Assembly: GCF_025994435.1 (NCBI RefSeq)
Contig: NZ_BAQK01000054.1
Span: forward strand, 62,001 to 126,000
Length of the DNA: 64,000 bases
Reading direction: 5' to 3'
From: Gluconacetobacter johannae
Lineage (GTDB): Bacteria; Pseudomonadota; Alphaproteobacteria; Acetobacterales; Acetobacteraceae
The notes beneath the pieces are model-generated. The model saw only the letters and a list, made by a program, of their open reading frames with translations, was not told the origin of the DNA and made no database searches. Both the position numbers and the translations under genes were made by a program. Shown one piece after another: positions 51,468 through 60,615 of the stretch (its first letter is position 1; each line of letters opens with the position of its first letter).

Positions 51468-52952
51468 ATGTCCACGCAGACTTCCAGCGTCGTTATTGGA
51501 ATGCCGAACGCGGCCGCCCGGACAGAAGGCAGCACTATTCCTGCCACCGACGTGCCTCAGCCGCTGATTCCATCGCATGCCCCGTCTTTTCGTTATTTGT
51601 CGATATACGCGCTGATGCTTGGCGACGTGATGGCATTCGCCATCGCGACCGCCACCAGCCACATGATGTCCGTATGGCACGTCGCCTCGCACGATCCCAT
51701 GACCGAATCCCGGGGACTATGGCTGTCCATCTTCATGTTTTTCGGCCTGGTCGTTTATTTTTCAAGGAAGGGTCATTACCGCGACCGCCTTCCGTTCCTC
51801 AGCGAGGTACCGCAGGTCATCGCGGCGGCCGGCGCGGTGCTGGTGGCGACATCGGGGATCTGGTTCCTGTTGTGGCCGACGGGCCCGGCCCTGCCGCTGA
51901 TCGAACAATGGACGCTGTTTTCCATCCTGGCCATTTCATTCCGGCAGGCTGCCAAAAATATCCTGCATTTCTTCGGGGTATGGCAGTTGCCGGTTCTGCT
52001 GGTCGGAAATCCGGAGACATGCGCCCGCACCGTCGAGGCCTTTTCCAGCGAGCGCCTGCCCGGCCTGCGGTCGGTCGGCTGCGTCTCGTCGGATACGCTG
52101 CTGCGCGTGGCGCCGGCCCATCTGGCGCGCGTCCTGCTGACACGCTACGGCGCGGCGCGTCTGGTCCTGGCGGTCGACGCCAACGACGATACGGGGCGCG
52201 CGGTCATTTCCCGCGTCACGCGCGGACGGGTGCCGTTCTCGCTGGTGCCGCAGATGGTCGGCGTTCCCCTCGAGCACGAACGCCTGTGCTATTTCAGCTA
52301 CGATACCATGATGCTGACGTTCCGCAGCAGCCTGGACCAGCCCTTCCATCGGGCGACGAAAATCGCATTCGACGTCACCGTGGCGTCCATCCTTCTGCTG
52401 CTGACGCTGCCGCTTTTCGTCATACTCTACGTGCTCGTCCGGCTCGACGGGGGATCCGCGACGTTCGGGCATCTTCGTATCGGCCGGAACGGGCGCGCCT
52501 TCCGGTGCCTCAAATTCCGCTCGATGGCGCAGAATGCCGACCATATCCTGGCGGACCTTCTGGCGCGCGACCCCCAGGCGGCGGCGGAATGGGCGGCGTC
52601 GCGCAAGCTGACGAACGATCCGCGGATCACCGCGATCGGTCACTTCCTTCGCAAGACCAGCCTGGACGAACTGCCGCAGCTTCTGAACGTTCTGCGCCTG
52701 GAAATGAGTCTCGTCGGCCCCCGGCCGATCGTCGAGGCCGAGCAGGACCATTATGGTGACGACATAGAATACTATCAGGCGATCCGTCCCGGCATCACCG
52801 GCCTGTGGCAGGTCAGCGGCCGCAGCGACACGTCCTATCCGCGACGGGTGCAGTTGGACAACTGGTATGTCAGGAACTGGAGCCTGTGGAACGATGTCGT
52901 CATCCTGGCCAAGACCGTGCCCGCCGTCCTGTTCCAGAGCGGCGCGCGCTAG
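51468..52952 (+). CDS. gumD: Undecaprenyl-phosphate glucose/hexose-1-phosphate transferase
   Basis: 494 residues, inner membrane. The N-terminal half has about four membrane helices (YLSIYALMLGDVMAFAIATA, LWLSIFMFFGLVVYF) and a CoA-binding-like domain; a fifth helix (VTVASILLLLTLPLFVILYV) precedes the bacterial sugar transferase domain with FRCLKFRSMAQNADHILADL, FLRKTSLDELPQLLNVLRLE, MSLVGPRPIVEAEQDHY and IRPGITGLWQVSGRS. It starts EPS repeat assembly by moving glucose-1-phosphate from UDP-glucose to undecaprenyl phosphate. Length and topology match GumD/WcaJ. gumC-like follows after 74 bp. Confidence 0.93.
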   Translation: MSTQTSSVVIGMPNAAARTEGSTIPATDVPQPLIPSHAPSFRYLSIYALMLGDVMAFAIATATSHMMSVWHVASHDPMTESRGLWLSIFMFFGLVVYFSRKGHYRDRLPFLSEVPQVIAAAGAVLVATSGIWFLLWPTGPALPLIEQWTLFSILAISFRQAAKNILHFFGVWQLPVLLVGNPETCARTVEAFSSERLPGLRSVGCVSSDTLLRVAPAHLARVLLTRYGAARLVLAVDANDDTGRAVISRVTRGRVPFSLVPQMVGVPLEHERLCYFSYDTMMLTFRSSLDQPFHRATKIAFDVTVASILLLLTLPLFVILYVLVRLDGGSATFGHLRIGRNGRAFRCLKFRSMAQNADHILADLLARDPQAAAEWAASRKLTNDPRITAIGHFLRKTSLDELPQLLNVLRLEMSLVGPRPIVEAEQDHYGDDIEYYQAIRPGITGLWQVSGRSDTSYPRRVQLDNWYVRNWSLWNDVVILAKTVPAVLFQSGAR

Positions 52953-53026
52953 GACCCGCCCCGCACGACGCTTTGACGATCCGATCCGTTGACATTCCCT
53001 TTTGCCCTGATGCGAAGGACCATGCC

Positions 53027-55249
53027 ATGAACCAGCTCCAGCTCGCGTCACTGAGTGGCCTGCCGGCAGACCGTTCCGGGGTTCAGCAGGCCTCCCCAAC
53101 GCAGGTGTTCGGCGCCCTGGGCCGCCATCGTCTGACGGTTGCCCTGATAACCCTGGGGATCAGCCTTCCGGCCGGGTTCGCAATCGAACAGATGAAGCCG
53201 TACTACACTGCGTCGTCCGTTCTGCTGCTGGGAACACGGCAGACGCCGTTCCGGGACCTGCAGGCCACGACCTCGGGCGCCGATGTCGATATGGTGGCCA
53301 TCAATACCCAGGTCAGCATCCTCCGCAGCCCGTCGATCGCGACCGCCGTGACAAAGCAGCTTGATCTGGTGGACGATCCCGAATTCCGGGAAGCGCTTGA
53401 GCACGTTCCCCTCAAGGCAAAGATCATGAACGCCCTGTCGACGATGGTGGGCCATCCGCCCCCGCCGGCAAAACCCATAACGCCGGCCCAGCGTCTTCAG
53501 ATCACGGCCCTGATGCTGACCAACATGGTCAATGTCATCAATGACGGACGATCCTACATCATCACCATCACGGCCAAGACCGGCGACCCGATCTCCAGCG
53601 CGCGAATCGCCAACGCCTATGCCGACGTCTATCTCAATTTCCGGCGCCAGATGAAGGTCGCGGCGACCTGGCGGGCCAATGCCCTTCTGGACGACCAGAT
53701 CGTGCCCCTGCGCGAACGGCTACGCAAGGCGGAGCAGGCGGTCGAGACATTCCGCGAACAGAACGGGCTGATTTCGGCCCGCATGGAACAGCAGCCCGGC
53801 CCCGGCGGCGGTGGCGTGGACATGTCCACCGTCGCCGACCAGCAGCTTATGCAGATGAACCAGGAACTGACCGTCGCGCAGGGGATTCTGGAGGAAAAGC
53901 GCTCGCGCTACATGGAAGTCCGCGAAGCCGCGCGCAACGGCACGCTGGGCAGCCTTCCTGAAGTCGTGGCGGCCCCGCTGGTCCAGCAGCTCCAGACCCA
54001 GCACACCCAGCTCAGCAGCCACGTCGCCACCCTCAGCCAGACCTATCTGGACGGCAATCCCGAACTGAAGGCCGCACAGGCGGCCGAGGCGCAGGTGCAA
54101 CGTCAGATCGGCACGGAAACCGCCAGGATCGCCGACAGCGTCGCCAAGGACGTCAGCGCCGCCCAGGCGCGCGTCGCGGCGCTAAGCCGGGCGGTGGACA
54201 CCTTGCAGCGCCAGGTCACCAGCGAAAACCAGGCGAATGTCGGCCTGCGCCAGCTGGTCAGCGAGGCCAACGCCGCGCGGGTCGTCTATCAGGACTATCT
54301 GGGACGCTTCGCACAGACATCGACGCAGGCGCAGTTGCAGGAACCCGAGGCCGAACTGATTTCCCACGCCGAGACCCCCCTGGGCGTCTCCGGGCCGCCG
54401 CGCACGCAATACATGGCCATCGCGGCCCTGTTTTCACTGATGCTGGGTACGGGGGCCGCCCTGGTGATCGACCGGATCCGCAACGGCATCCGCAGCACGT
54501 CCCAGCTTGATTCGGTGCCTGGACTGTTCACCCTGGGCCTGGTCCCGGCGTTGAGCGGCGGCCTGGCGCGACATTACCGCTCGGGCGGGACGTCCTCGGC
54601 CTATGTCGAGACCATCGAAGCCATTCGCAGTATCCTGTGCTTCGGCCACAGCCGCTTCCGGGCCAAGGTGGTGCTCGTCACGTCGGCCAACCCCGGAGAA
54701 GGCAAGACGACCTTCGCCGTGTCCCTGGCCGCCAATACGGGCCGGGACCTGCAGCGCGCGCTGGTCATCGACTGCGACACACGCAATCCTTCGGCTCTTG
54801 CGGTCGTGGGCAGGTCGGACCGGCCGGGCGACAACACCCTTCCGCTCAACCCCGCGGCCGGGGGGCTGATGCGCGACGTCCTGCCGGGGGTCGATATCCT
54901 GACCCTTCGCCCCAGGAACGAACGCAATTGCGCGATGGTCTCGCCGCTGGAACTCAGCCGGATCCTGGCGCAGTTCTCGCCGCACTACGACATGATTATC
55001 CTGGATACGCCGCCGGTCCTGGCCTTCCCCGACGCCGCCGTGCTGGCGCAGCAGACCGATGGTGTCGTGATGGTCGTCAAATGGGGGCTGACGGCGCCGT
55101 CGGCTCTGGCCGAAGGCATGCGGATCCTGCACGCCTACGACGCCCGCGTTCTGGGCGGCGTGCTGACGCAGGTGCCGTCGCGCGGGCTGGAAGGGTCCGA
55201 AAAGCGGCAACTCGGCGTCTACAGCCAGTACGGCCTGCTGACATCGTAG
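53027..55249 (+). CDS. gumC: Wzz/BY-kinase fusion for EPS chain length and export (GumC-like)
   Basis: 740 residues. The Wzz domain begins near residue 25 with a first helix (LTVALITLGISLPAGFAIEQ), followed by YTASSVLLLGTRQ and a long coiled coil (residues ~190-430), then the proline-containing second helix (YMAIAALFSLMLGTGAALVI). The C-terminal cytoplasmic domain is a BY-kinase ATPase: Walker A TSANPGEGKTTFAVSLA, Walker A' RALVIDCDTRNPSA, Walker B MIILDTPPV. Xanthomonas GumC lacks the kinase part, so this is the fused Wzc-like form. The usual C-terminal tyrosine cluster is reduced to YSQY. Confidence 0.88.
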   Translation: MNQLQLASLSGLPADRSGVQQASPTQVFGALGRHRLTVALITLGISLPAGFAIEQMKPYYTASSVLLLGTRQTPFRDLQATTSGADVDMVAINTQVSILRSPSIATAVTKQLDLVDDPEFREALEHVPLKAKIMNALSTMVGHPPPPAKPITPAQRLQITALMLTNMVNVINDGRSYIITITAKTGDPISSARIANAYADVYLNFRRQMKVAATWRANALLDDQIVPLRERLRKAEQAVETFREQNGLISARMEQQPGPGGGGVDMSTVADQQLMQMNQELTVAQGILEEKRSRYMEVREAARNGTLGSLPEVVAAPLVQQLQTQHTQLSSHVATLSQTYLDGNPELKAAQAAEAQVQRQIGTETARIADSVAKDVSAAQARVAALSRAVDTLQRQVTSENQANVGLRQLVSEANAARVVYQDYLGRFAQTSTQAQLQEPEAELISHAETPLGVSGPPRTQYMAIAALFSLMLGTGAALVIDRIRNGIRSTSQLDSVPGLFTLGLVPALSGGLARHYRSGGTSSAYVETIEAIRSILCFGHSRFRAKVVLVTSANPGEGKTTFAVSLAANTGRDLQRALVIDCDTRNPSALAVVGRSDRPGDNTLPLNPAAGGLMRDVLPGVDILTLRPRNERNCAMVSPLELSRILAQFSPHYDMIILDTPPVLAFPDAAVLAQQTDGVVMVVKWGLTAPSALAEGMRILHAYDARVLGGVLTQVPSRGLEGSEKRQLGVYSQYGLLTS

Positions 55250-55313
55250 GGCGGAAGGCATCGGGGCGATGAGCAACCAACAGGCGCCCGATAACGGCAG
55301 GCCGGAGACCTTC

Positions 55314-55742
55314 ATGCAATCCGCGTCCCCCATCGACCGCCAGGTGACGATCCGCACGGCGTGTCGCGCGACGGTACTGTGCGGCCTTGCCCTCCTTGCC
55401 GCAGCAACATGCCGTCCGGCCGCCGCACAGGACGACCCGGCCGCGGACATGGCGGCCCATCCGGTGCGCCCGCCCACGGTCATATGGTGCAGCGTCCCGC
55501 AAGGGGGCGCCCTGTATGTCAGCGACGTGACCCGGCTCGGCACGGGCTCCTTCATGGCGGCCAGGGCGTATAGCGGACGGTTCGGCAGGACCGTCAATGC
55601 GCGCTACGGCCTGCATCTGGGCCTGGAAGGCAACTATTGCCACCAGTCCGCGAAACGTTCGACCGCCGCCGTGGCCCGCGCCACCCAGATCAGCCGCATG
55701 GCCGCCCAAAACGTCGCGATCGTCAGCGTCGGGGTTTTCTGA
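55314..55742 (+). CDS. Exported protein of unknown function in EPS operon
   Basis: About 142 residues. I do not recognise a family. N-terminal signal peptide: MQSASPIDRQVTIRTACRAT, then VLCGLALLAAATC with cleavage near PAAAQ. The mature part of ~100 residues has two Cys (in TVIWCSVPQGG and EGNYCHQSAK) that could form a disulfide, and is rich in Ala, Arg and Gly. ATG 55314 has GGAGA 6 nt upstream and is preferred over ATG 55269. Position between gumC and the first glycosyltransferase suggests a periplasmic or outer-membrane accessory role in EPS export. Confidence 0.6.
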   Translation: MQSASPIDRQVTIRTACRATVLCGLALLAAATCRPAAAQDDPAADMAAHPVRPPTVIWCSVPQGGALYVSDVTRLGTGSFMAARAYSGRFGRTVNARYGLHLGLEGNYCHQSAKRSTAAVARATQISRMAAQNVAIVSVGVF

Positions 55743-55757
55743 CCTGCCGGAAAGGAC

Positions 55758-56957
55758 ATGTATATGCCGAAGAACGAAGCTGGGCAGCCCATACGCGCCT
55801 TCGTGCAGCTCAGTTATGGCTACGGGGCCACGACGTGGCATCGACGGTGGCAGGATGGGCGCATTCTCGGCCTGAATGAGGAATATGCCTACGGCTATCT
55901 GCGCGCCTCGGAACCCGGGTTTACCGTAACCCAGTCCGAGGACGCCCCGGAAGGGGTTTTCGGGCGTCTCGTCCGCTATGGCGCGCGCCTGCTTCTGGGC
56001 TTCGATTTCGTTCACGCATGGCGGAACCGTGCCGCCATCCTCGGCAGCGACGTCGTCTGGACCCATACCGAATCCCAGTCCCTGGCGGTCCAGCTGGTCC
56101 TGCGCCTGTTTCCCCGCCGCCGGCACCCCCGGACGATCGCGCAAAGCGTCTGGCTGGTGGATCGGTGGCCCACGGAATCGTGGAAAAATCGCATCATATT
56201 CCGCAATCTTCTGTCCCGTGCGGATATCCTGACCTTCCTGTCCCCCTGTAACCTGAACCAGGCCGCCGTGATTTTTCCCGATCAGCGTATGGCGCTGATG
56301 GAATTCGGCATCCGGATCGACGAGATGATCGTCCGCCCCCCGCGCGACCGGTCCCCCGGCGCGCCGATCCGCGTCCTGTCCCTGGGAAACGACCGGCACC
56401 GCGACTGGAACACCCTGCTGACGGCAACATCCGACCTTCCCTGCACGGTGACCATTGCGACCACCGACCGCGCGGCACGCCGGATGCTTGCCACGGCGGC
56501 GCATGTGACGCTGGCGACGCTGACGAACAATACGGAACTGTTCGATCTGTACGACCAGGCGGACCTGGTCGTCGTGCCGGTCGGCCCCAACCAGCATGCC
56601 TCGGGCATCACGGCCATCCAGGAGGCGACCGCACGCGGGGTACCGGTCATCGCCACCGACGTGGGCGGCCTGCGCCATTATTTCGGCGATAACGCGATCC
56701 GGTATGTGCCGGTGGGCGATGCGCCGGCACTGGCGCGCGCCATCATCGACCTGGCGGCCGATCCGGCGGCCCAGGCCGCGATGCTCGCCCATGCCCAGCA
56801 GCGGATGCGCGACTGCCTGAATTCCCGCGCCTACGTCGCGCGGCATGTCGAACTGTCGCGCGACCTGCTGTCGGAAGCCCGCATCCGCTCGCCGACGTCC
56901 CCCTCCCCCGTGCCGCACAGGCACCCGACCGCATACCAGCAGGCTGGAACCGTGTGA
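55758..56957 (+). CDS. GT4-type glycosyltransferase
   Basis: 399 residues, cytoplasmic. The acceptor half has SYGYGATTWHRRWQDGRILG, and SDVVWTHTESQSLAVQLVLR; the donor half has RVLSLGNDRHRDWNTLLTAT and the GT4 motif ASGITAIQEATARGVPVIAT with DVGGLRHYF. The glutamate in IQEA corresponds to the nucleotide-sugar-binding Glu of the E-x7-E motif. AAAGGAC precedes the ATG. Its stop overlaps the start of the next GT2 gene (TGATG). Transfers a sugar in repeat-unit assembly; donor unknown. Confidence 0.82.
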   Translation: MYMPKNEAGQPIRAFVQLSYGYGATTWHRRWQDGRILGLNEEYAYGYLRASEPGFTVTQSEDAPEGVFGRLVRYGARLLLGFDFVHAWRNRAAILGSDVVWTHTESQSLAVQLVLRLFPRRRHPRTIAQSVWLVDRWPTESWKNRIIFRNLLSRADILTFLSPCNLNQAAVIFPDQRMALMEFGIRIDEMIVRPPRDRSPGAPIRVLSLGNDRHRDWNTLLTATSDLPCTVTIATTDRAARRMLATAAHVTLATLTNNTELFDLYDQADLVVVPVGPNQHASGITAIQEATARGVPVIATDVGGLRHYFGDNAIRYVPVGDAPALARAIIDLAADPAAQAAMLAHAQQRMRDCLNSRAYVARHVELSRDLLSEARIRSPTSPSPVPHRHPTAYQQAGTV

Positions 56958-57844
56958 TGAAGACACCCCTGACCGTCACGATCGCCATCGTCAGTTGCGG
57001 TCGTCCTGCCATTCTGCGCGAAACCATCGACGAGCTGCGAAATCAGAGCTATCCCGTGCAACGCATCATCGTCTGCACCCCCCGTCCGTCCGACGCGGCG
57101 GGACTGGTCGAGGCCCGCGACCTCGTTCTGCTCCAGGGCCCAATGGGCGCGCCTCATCAGCGCAATGTCGTGCTGTCCCACGCCCAGGACACCGATCTTA
57201 TTGTCTTCTTCGACGACGATTTCATCCCGGACCGGGATTACCTGCTTCATTGCGTCGAGGCGTTCCAGGCCGACCCGACCATTTCCGCCGCCACCGGGCG
57301 GGTCCTTGCCGATGGCGCCAAGGGGCCCGGCATTTCGTCGGAAACCGCCCTGGCGATGCTGGCCGATCCCACGATCAACGACAGCCCGAACCTGCCGCCG
57401 GTCGAGACGGTGTGGAGCAGCTATGGCTGCAACATGACCTTCCGCATGTCGGAAATCCGGCGCCAGGGCCTGCAATTCGACGAACGTCTGCCGCTTTATG
57501 CCTGGTATGAGGATATTGATTTTTCCCGACGCCTGGGCCGCCAGGGCCGCATCGTGAAGGTCAATGGCGCCAAGGGCATCCACATGGGCACCAAGACGGG
57601 CCGCACCCCCGGCCGGCGCCTGGGATATTCGCAGGTCGCCAACCCGGTCTATCTGGCGCGCAAGGGCACCTTTCCCTGGGACCACACATTGCGTAGCGTC
57701 GGGCGCAATATCGCGATGAACCTGATCTTCAGCCTGCGGCCCGAACCCTATGTCGATCGTCGGGGCCGGCTCATCGGCAACGGGCTGGCCCTTGTCGATT
57801 TCCTGCGCGGCCGGATTGCGCCCGAACGCATACTGACGCTGTAG
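56957..57844 (+). CDS. GT2-family glycosyltransferase
   Basis: 295 residues. GT-A fold: LTVTIAIVSCGRPAILRETI, DELRNQSYPVQRIIVCTPR, QRNVVLSHAQDTDLIVFFDD with the metal-binding DDDF, and the acceptor-side YAWYEDIDFSRRLGRQGRIV carrying the ED catalytic motif. The C-terminus has a short hydrophobic stretch (NIAMNLIFSL) that may be membrane-associated. Stop/start overlap with the upstream gene and a 24-bp gap to the next GT2 show tight co-expression. Confidence 0.85.
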   Translation: MKTPLTVTIAIVSCGRPAILRETIDELRNQSYPVQRIIVCTPRPSDAAGLVEARDLVLLQGPMGAPHQRNVVLSHAQDTDLIVFFDDDFIPDRDYLLHCVEAFQADPTISAATGRVLADGAKGPGISSETALAMLADPTINDSPNLPPVETVWSSYGCNMTFRMSEIRRQGLQFDERLPLYAWYEDIDFSRRLGRQGRIVKVNGAKGIHMGTKTGRTPGRRLGYSQVANPVYLARKGTFPWDHTLRSVGRNIAMNLIFSLRPEPYVDRRGRLIGNGLALVDFLRGRIAPERILTL

Positions 57845-57868
57845 ACACCCCTCTTCGGACGATACGCC

Positions 57869-58720
57869 ATGCGCTTTTCCCTTGTCGTGCCTACCCTGGG
57901 GCGCACCGACGAAGTGCGGGCCCTTCTGCGGTCCCTGACCATGCAGGCCGTCCGATCGTTCGAAATCATCGTCGTGGACCAGAATGACGACAACCGCCTC
58001 GATCCCGTCATTGCCGAATTCACCGATCGCCTGAGCATTCTTCACCTCCGCAGCCCGGTGCGGCTGTGCAACCATGCCCGGAACCTGGGCGCGCGACATG
58101 CGACCGGCGACATCATCACATTCCCCGACGACGACTGCGAATACACGCAGGATGTCCTGACGCAGGTCGACCAGTTTTTTCGCAACGATCCCGCGACCGG
58201 CTTCCTGACGGGGTCGGTCATCCTCCCCGGCGGCACATCGGGGCGGTCCGGGCGATGGCTGAAGCATGACAGCGCCATCGACAGCCAGACCGTCTGGACC
58301 TGCCTGATCGAGTTCAACCTGTTCATCCGCCGCCCCCTTTTCGAAATCGTCGGCGGATTTGACGAAACACTCGGGCCGGGCACACGCTTCGGATCGGGAG
58401 AAGGACAGGACCTCGCCCTGCGCCTGCTGTCGCACGGCGCATCCGGACGCTACATCCACCGGCTGCGGATCATTCATCCCGACAAGCCGGTGGCCCTGAA
58501 TATCTCGCGAGCCTTCCCCTACGGGCTCGGCATGGGGCGGGTCATGCGTAAGAATCGCTGCGACCTGGCAACAGTCGCCCGATTCCTGCTGCGACCGATC
58601 GGTGGCGCCCTGGTCAATGCCGCAAAGCTCGATTTTCCGATCGCCCGATATTACGTCATGACCTTTTTCGGCCGGCTGGCCGGATACCGCGCCCCTTCGC
58701 CCGCGGCGGCCGCGACATAA
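57869..58720 (+). CDS. GT2-family glycosyltransferase
   Basis: 283 residues. MRFSLVVPTLGRTDEVRALL opens the GT-A domain; RLCNHARNLGARHATGDIIT and FPDDDCEYTQDVLTQVDQFF supply the nucleotide-sugar and DxD-type metal motif; GSGEGQDLALRLLSHGASGR is the acceptor-side motif. Distinct from its neighbour, with little shared sequence beyond the fold. Together the locus has five glycosyltransferases besides GumD, pointing to a repeat unit of roughly five or six sugars if each acts once. Confidence 0.85.
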   Translation: MRFSLVVPTLGRTDEVRALLRSLTMQAVRSFEIIVVDQNDDNRLDPVIAEFTDRLSILHLRSPVRLCNHARNLGARHATGDIITFPDDDCEYTQDVLTQVDQFFRNDPATGFLTGSVILPGGTSGRSGRWLKHDSAIDSQTVWTCLIEFNLFIRRPLFEIVGGFDETLGPGTRFGSGEGQDLALRLLSHGASGRYIHRLRIIHPDKPVALNISRAFPYGLGMGRVMRKNRCDLATVARFLLRPIGGALVNAAKLDFPIARYYVMTFFGRLAGYRAPSPAAAAT

Positions 58721-58762
58721 ACTCCAGAAACTCGAATAATTCCGACAGGAAACGAAAAGCGC

Positions 58763-59560
58763 ATGAAGCGGCTGACCCTCTTCGCCAAAGGCAATGTCGA
58801 TGTCCATGATGCCCTGCATTCCTGCCGGATCGGGGGCACGGTGCAGTGGAACGGCATCAACGAGATCCTGCGCGGGTCCTATCCGGGCCTGTCGACGCGC
58901 CTGCGTCACGAGACCCTGACACGTTCGGACGCCGTTCTGGCTGCGACCGGGGCCGTTCCGGCCTCCCTGGCCGAGCGCACGCTACCACTTGGCAACTACC
59001 CGCCGACCAGCCAGTTCAGCACGGCAGTTTTCACAACGCCTGCCGACGCCATTTTCCTGTCGATCCTGCCGGACGTCGCCACCGAACTGGTGCGTCACCG
59101 GACAGAGGGATATTTTCTGTACCCCGCCGACGCAGCCACCTGGGCAGAGGCGGACAGACGATGGCTTCGATCGGAATTCGAAGCGGTCGGCTTTCTGACG
59201 GTCGAGCAGTCGATGGACAATCTGGCACAGATTGTCGAAAGACTGCGTCAGGAACGGGATGTACCGATTCTGGTCCATAATCTGTCGTCGGTGGTCCCCG
59301 GTGACGGGGTCCACTGCTATCTGGGCCTGGACGAAACATTTTCGACACGTATACGGCGTTTCAACCTGGCCCTCGTGGAACTTTCCGCGACGCTCGGCAT
59401 ATCCATTGTGGATGTGGATGCCGTCATCGCCCGCCATGGCGCGGACAAACTGAAACTCGATACGTTCCATTTAACGCCCGAAGGCTACAGGCGCGTCGCG
59501 GAAGACGCCGTACGCGTGCTTGACGATCTGGGTGTGTTCGATAGCGCGGAGGAGAAATGA
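58763..59560 (+). CDS. Diverged SGNH-hydrolase-like protein in EPS operon
   Basis: 265 residues, no signal peptide. The C-terminal region fits the SGNH fold: ILVHNLSSVVPGDGVHCYLG, LALVELSATLGISIVDVDAV and the block-V motif DTFHLTPEGYRRVAEDAVRV with the DxxH pair. Block I, where the catalytic Ser should sit in GDS, reads FAKGNVDVHD, so the nucleophile is not evident. It may be an acyl-transfer or acyl-binding protein or a non-catalytic relative. The stop overlaps the next gene (ATGA). The protein encoded at 60612-61472 shares the same tail pattern (RIRRxNLxxxELS then xxVDxDxI). Confidence 0.6.
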   Translation: MKRLTLFAKGNVDVHDALHSCRIGGTVQWNGINEILRGSYPGLSTRLRHETLTRSDAVLAATGAVPASLAERTLPLGNYPPTSQFSTAVFTTPADAIFLSILPDVATELVRHRTEGYFLYPADAATWAEADRRWLRSEFEAVGFLTVEQSMDNLAQIVERLRQERDVPILVHNLSSVVPGDGVHCYLGLDETFSTRIRRFNLALVELSATLGISIVDVDAVIARHGADKLKLDTFHLTPEGYRRVAEDAVRVLDDLGVFDSAEEK

Positions 59561-60615
59561 CCATGCACGCGACCGTCGTCATCCGTTCGATGAACGAGGC
59601 AGACCGCCTGCGCCTGACCCTGACCTCGCTGGCCTGTCAAACCGAAGCGGCCGAGGTCGTGGTCGTCAACGACGGATCGACCGACCACACGGCGTCCGTC
59701 ATCGCCGAGGCCCCGCGCGACCTCGACCTTGTCGCCGTGCACCATGCGAAGCCGGCCGGCCGGTCCGCGGCCGCCAATGCCGGGGCCGCGCATGCCAGCG
59801 GGGACATCCTGATCTTCCTGGACGGCGATACGCTGGCGGGGCCCGACCTGGTCGCCGGGCACATGCAGTGCCACCGCCTACGGCCGGACCTCATCGTCCG
59901 GGGCGAGAATTTTCATCTGAGATGCACGCGGCCGTTCCGCGACCCCGAGGCCGGCACGCCCCAGCCCGGCCACGAGGAACGGGTGGCCCGCATGTCCCCC
60001 GCCGAGATGGACCGTGCCCGGGTCACCCGGCAGCAGATCAGAAGCCGGTTCGACGAAATCGATGGCCGCGCGCAGCCCGGGGTCTATCCGGGATATGGCC
60101 CGCGCAAGCTCTATGAACTGGAAATGGAAGCCCTGCGGGACGCGGAGGATTGCGGCATCCTGTGGGCCGCGGCCGCCGGCGCCAACCAGTCGGTCGTGCG
60201 CGCCGCCTTTCTGGACTCCGGCGGTTTCCACCCCGATCTCTCGATCAACGAACATCGTGAACTGGCTTTGCGGCTGTGCCGGGACGGCGGGAAAATGACG
60301 GCCACCACCGCGCGCAGCTATCACATGATCCATCGCAGCGGCTGGCGCGATCCCCTGCAGGACAAGGACTGGGAAGACATCTTCTATACCGCCCATCCCC
60401 GCGCCGACGTGGCCCTGCTGCCGCTGCTCTGGCAAAGCCTCAGCGACGAGAAGACCGTGCTCGAGGCATCGCGCATCCTGTCCTTGCCGCAACTGGCGCG
60501 CATCGCCGCGACATATGACGGGCTGGAGGGGCGTGATGCGGTACGCGCGGCCTATCTGGCGGCCAGCACCGCGCCGTTCGGCACCCGCCATGCCGAACAG
60601 GGGATCTCCCGATGA
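59557..60615 (+). CDS. GT2-family glycosyltransferase with extended C-terminus
   Basis: 352 residues. GT-A domain: ATVVIRSMNEADRLRLTLTS, VVVVNDGSTDHTASVIAEAP, KPAGRSAAANAGAAHASGDI, LIFLDGDTLAGPDLVAGHMQ (DxD-type metal site), and the acceptor-side NEHRELALRLCRDGGK. About 110 residues follow the catalytic core and include a HPRADVALLPLLWQSL segment. It overlaps both neighbours by ATGA and lies between the two SGNH-like genes, suggesting that these three products act on the same sugar. Confidence 0.85.
   Translation: MTMHATVVIRSMNEADRLRLTLTSLACQTEAAEVVVVNDGSTDHTASVIAEAPRDLDLVAVHHAKPAGRSAAANAGAAHASGDILIFLDGDTLAGPDLVAGHMQCHRLRPDLIVRGENFHLRCTRPFRDPEAGTPQPGHEERVARMSPAEMDRARVTRQQIRSRFDEIDGRAQPGVYPGYGPRKLYELEMEALRDAEDCGILWAAAAGANQSVVRAAFLDSGGFHPDLSINEHRELALRLCRDGGKMTATTARSYHMIHRSGWRDPLQDKDWEDIFYTAHPRADVALLPLLWQSLSDEKTVLEASRILSLPQLARIAATYDGLEGRDAVRAAYLAASTAPFGTRHAEQGISR

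Noticed and set aside
55077..58909. Minus-strand frames of 629 and 692 codons across the EPS glycosyltransferases
   Set aside because: They are shadows of consecutive plus-strand genes with firm GT motifs.
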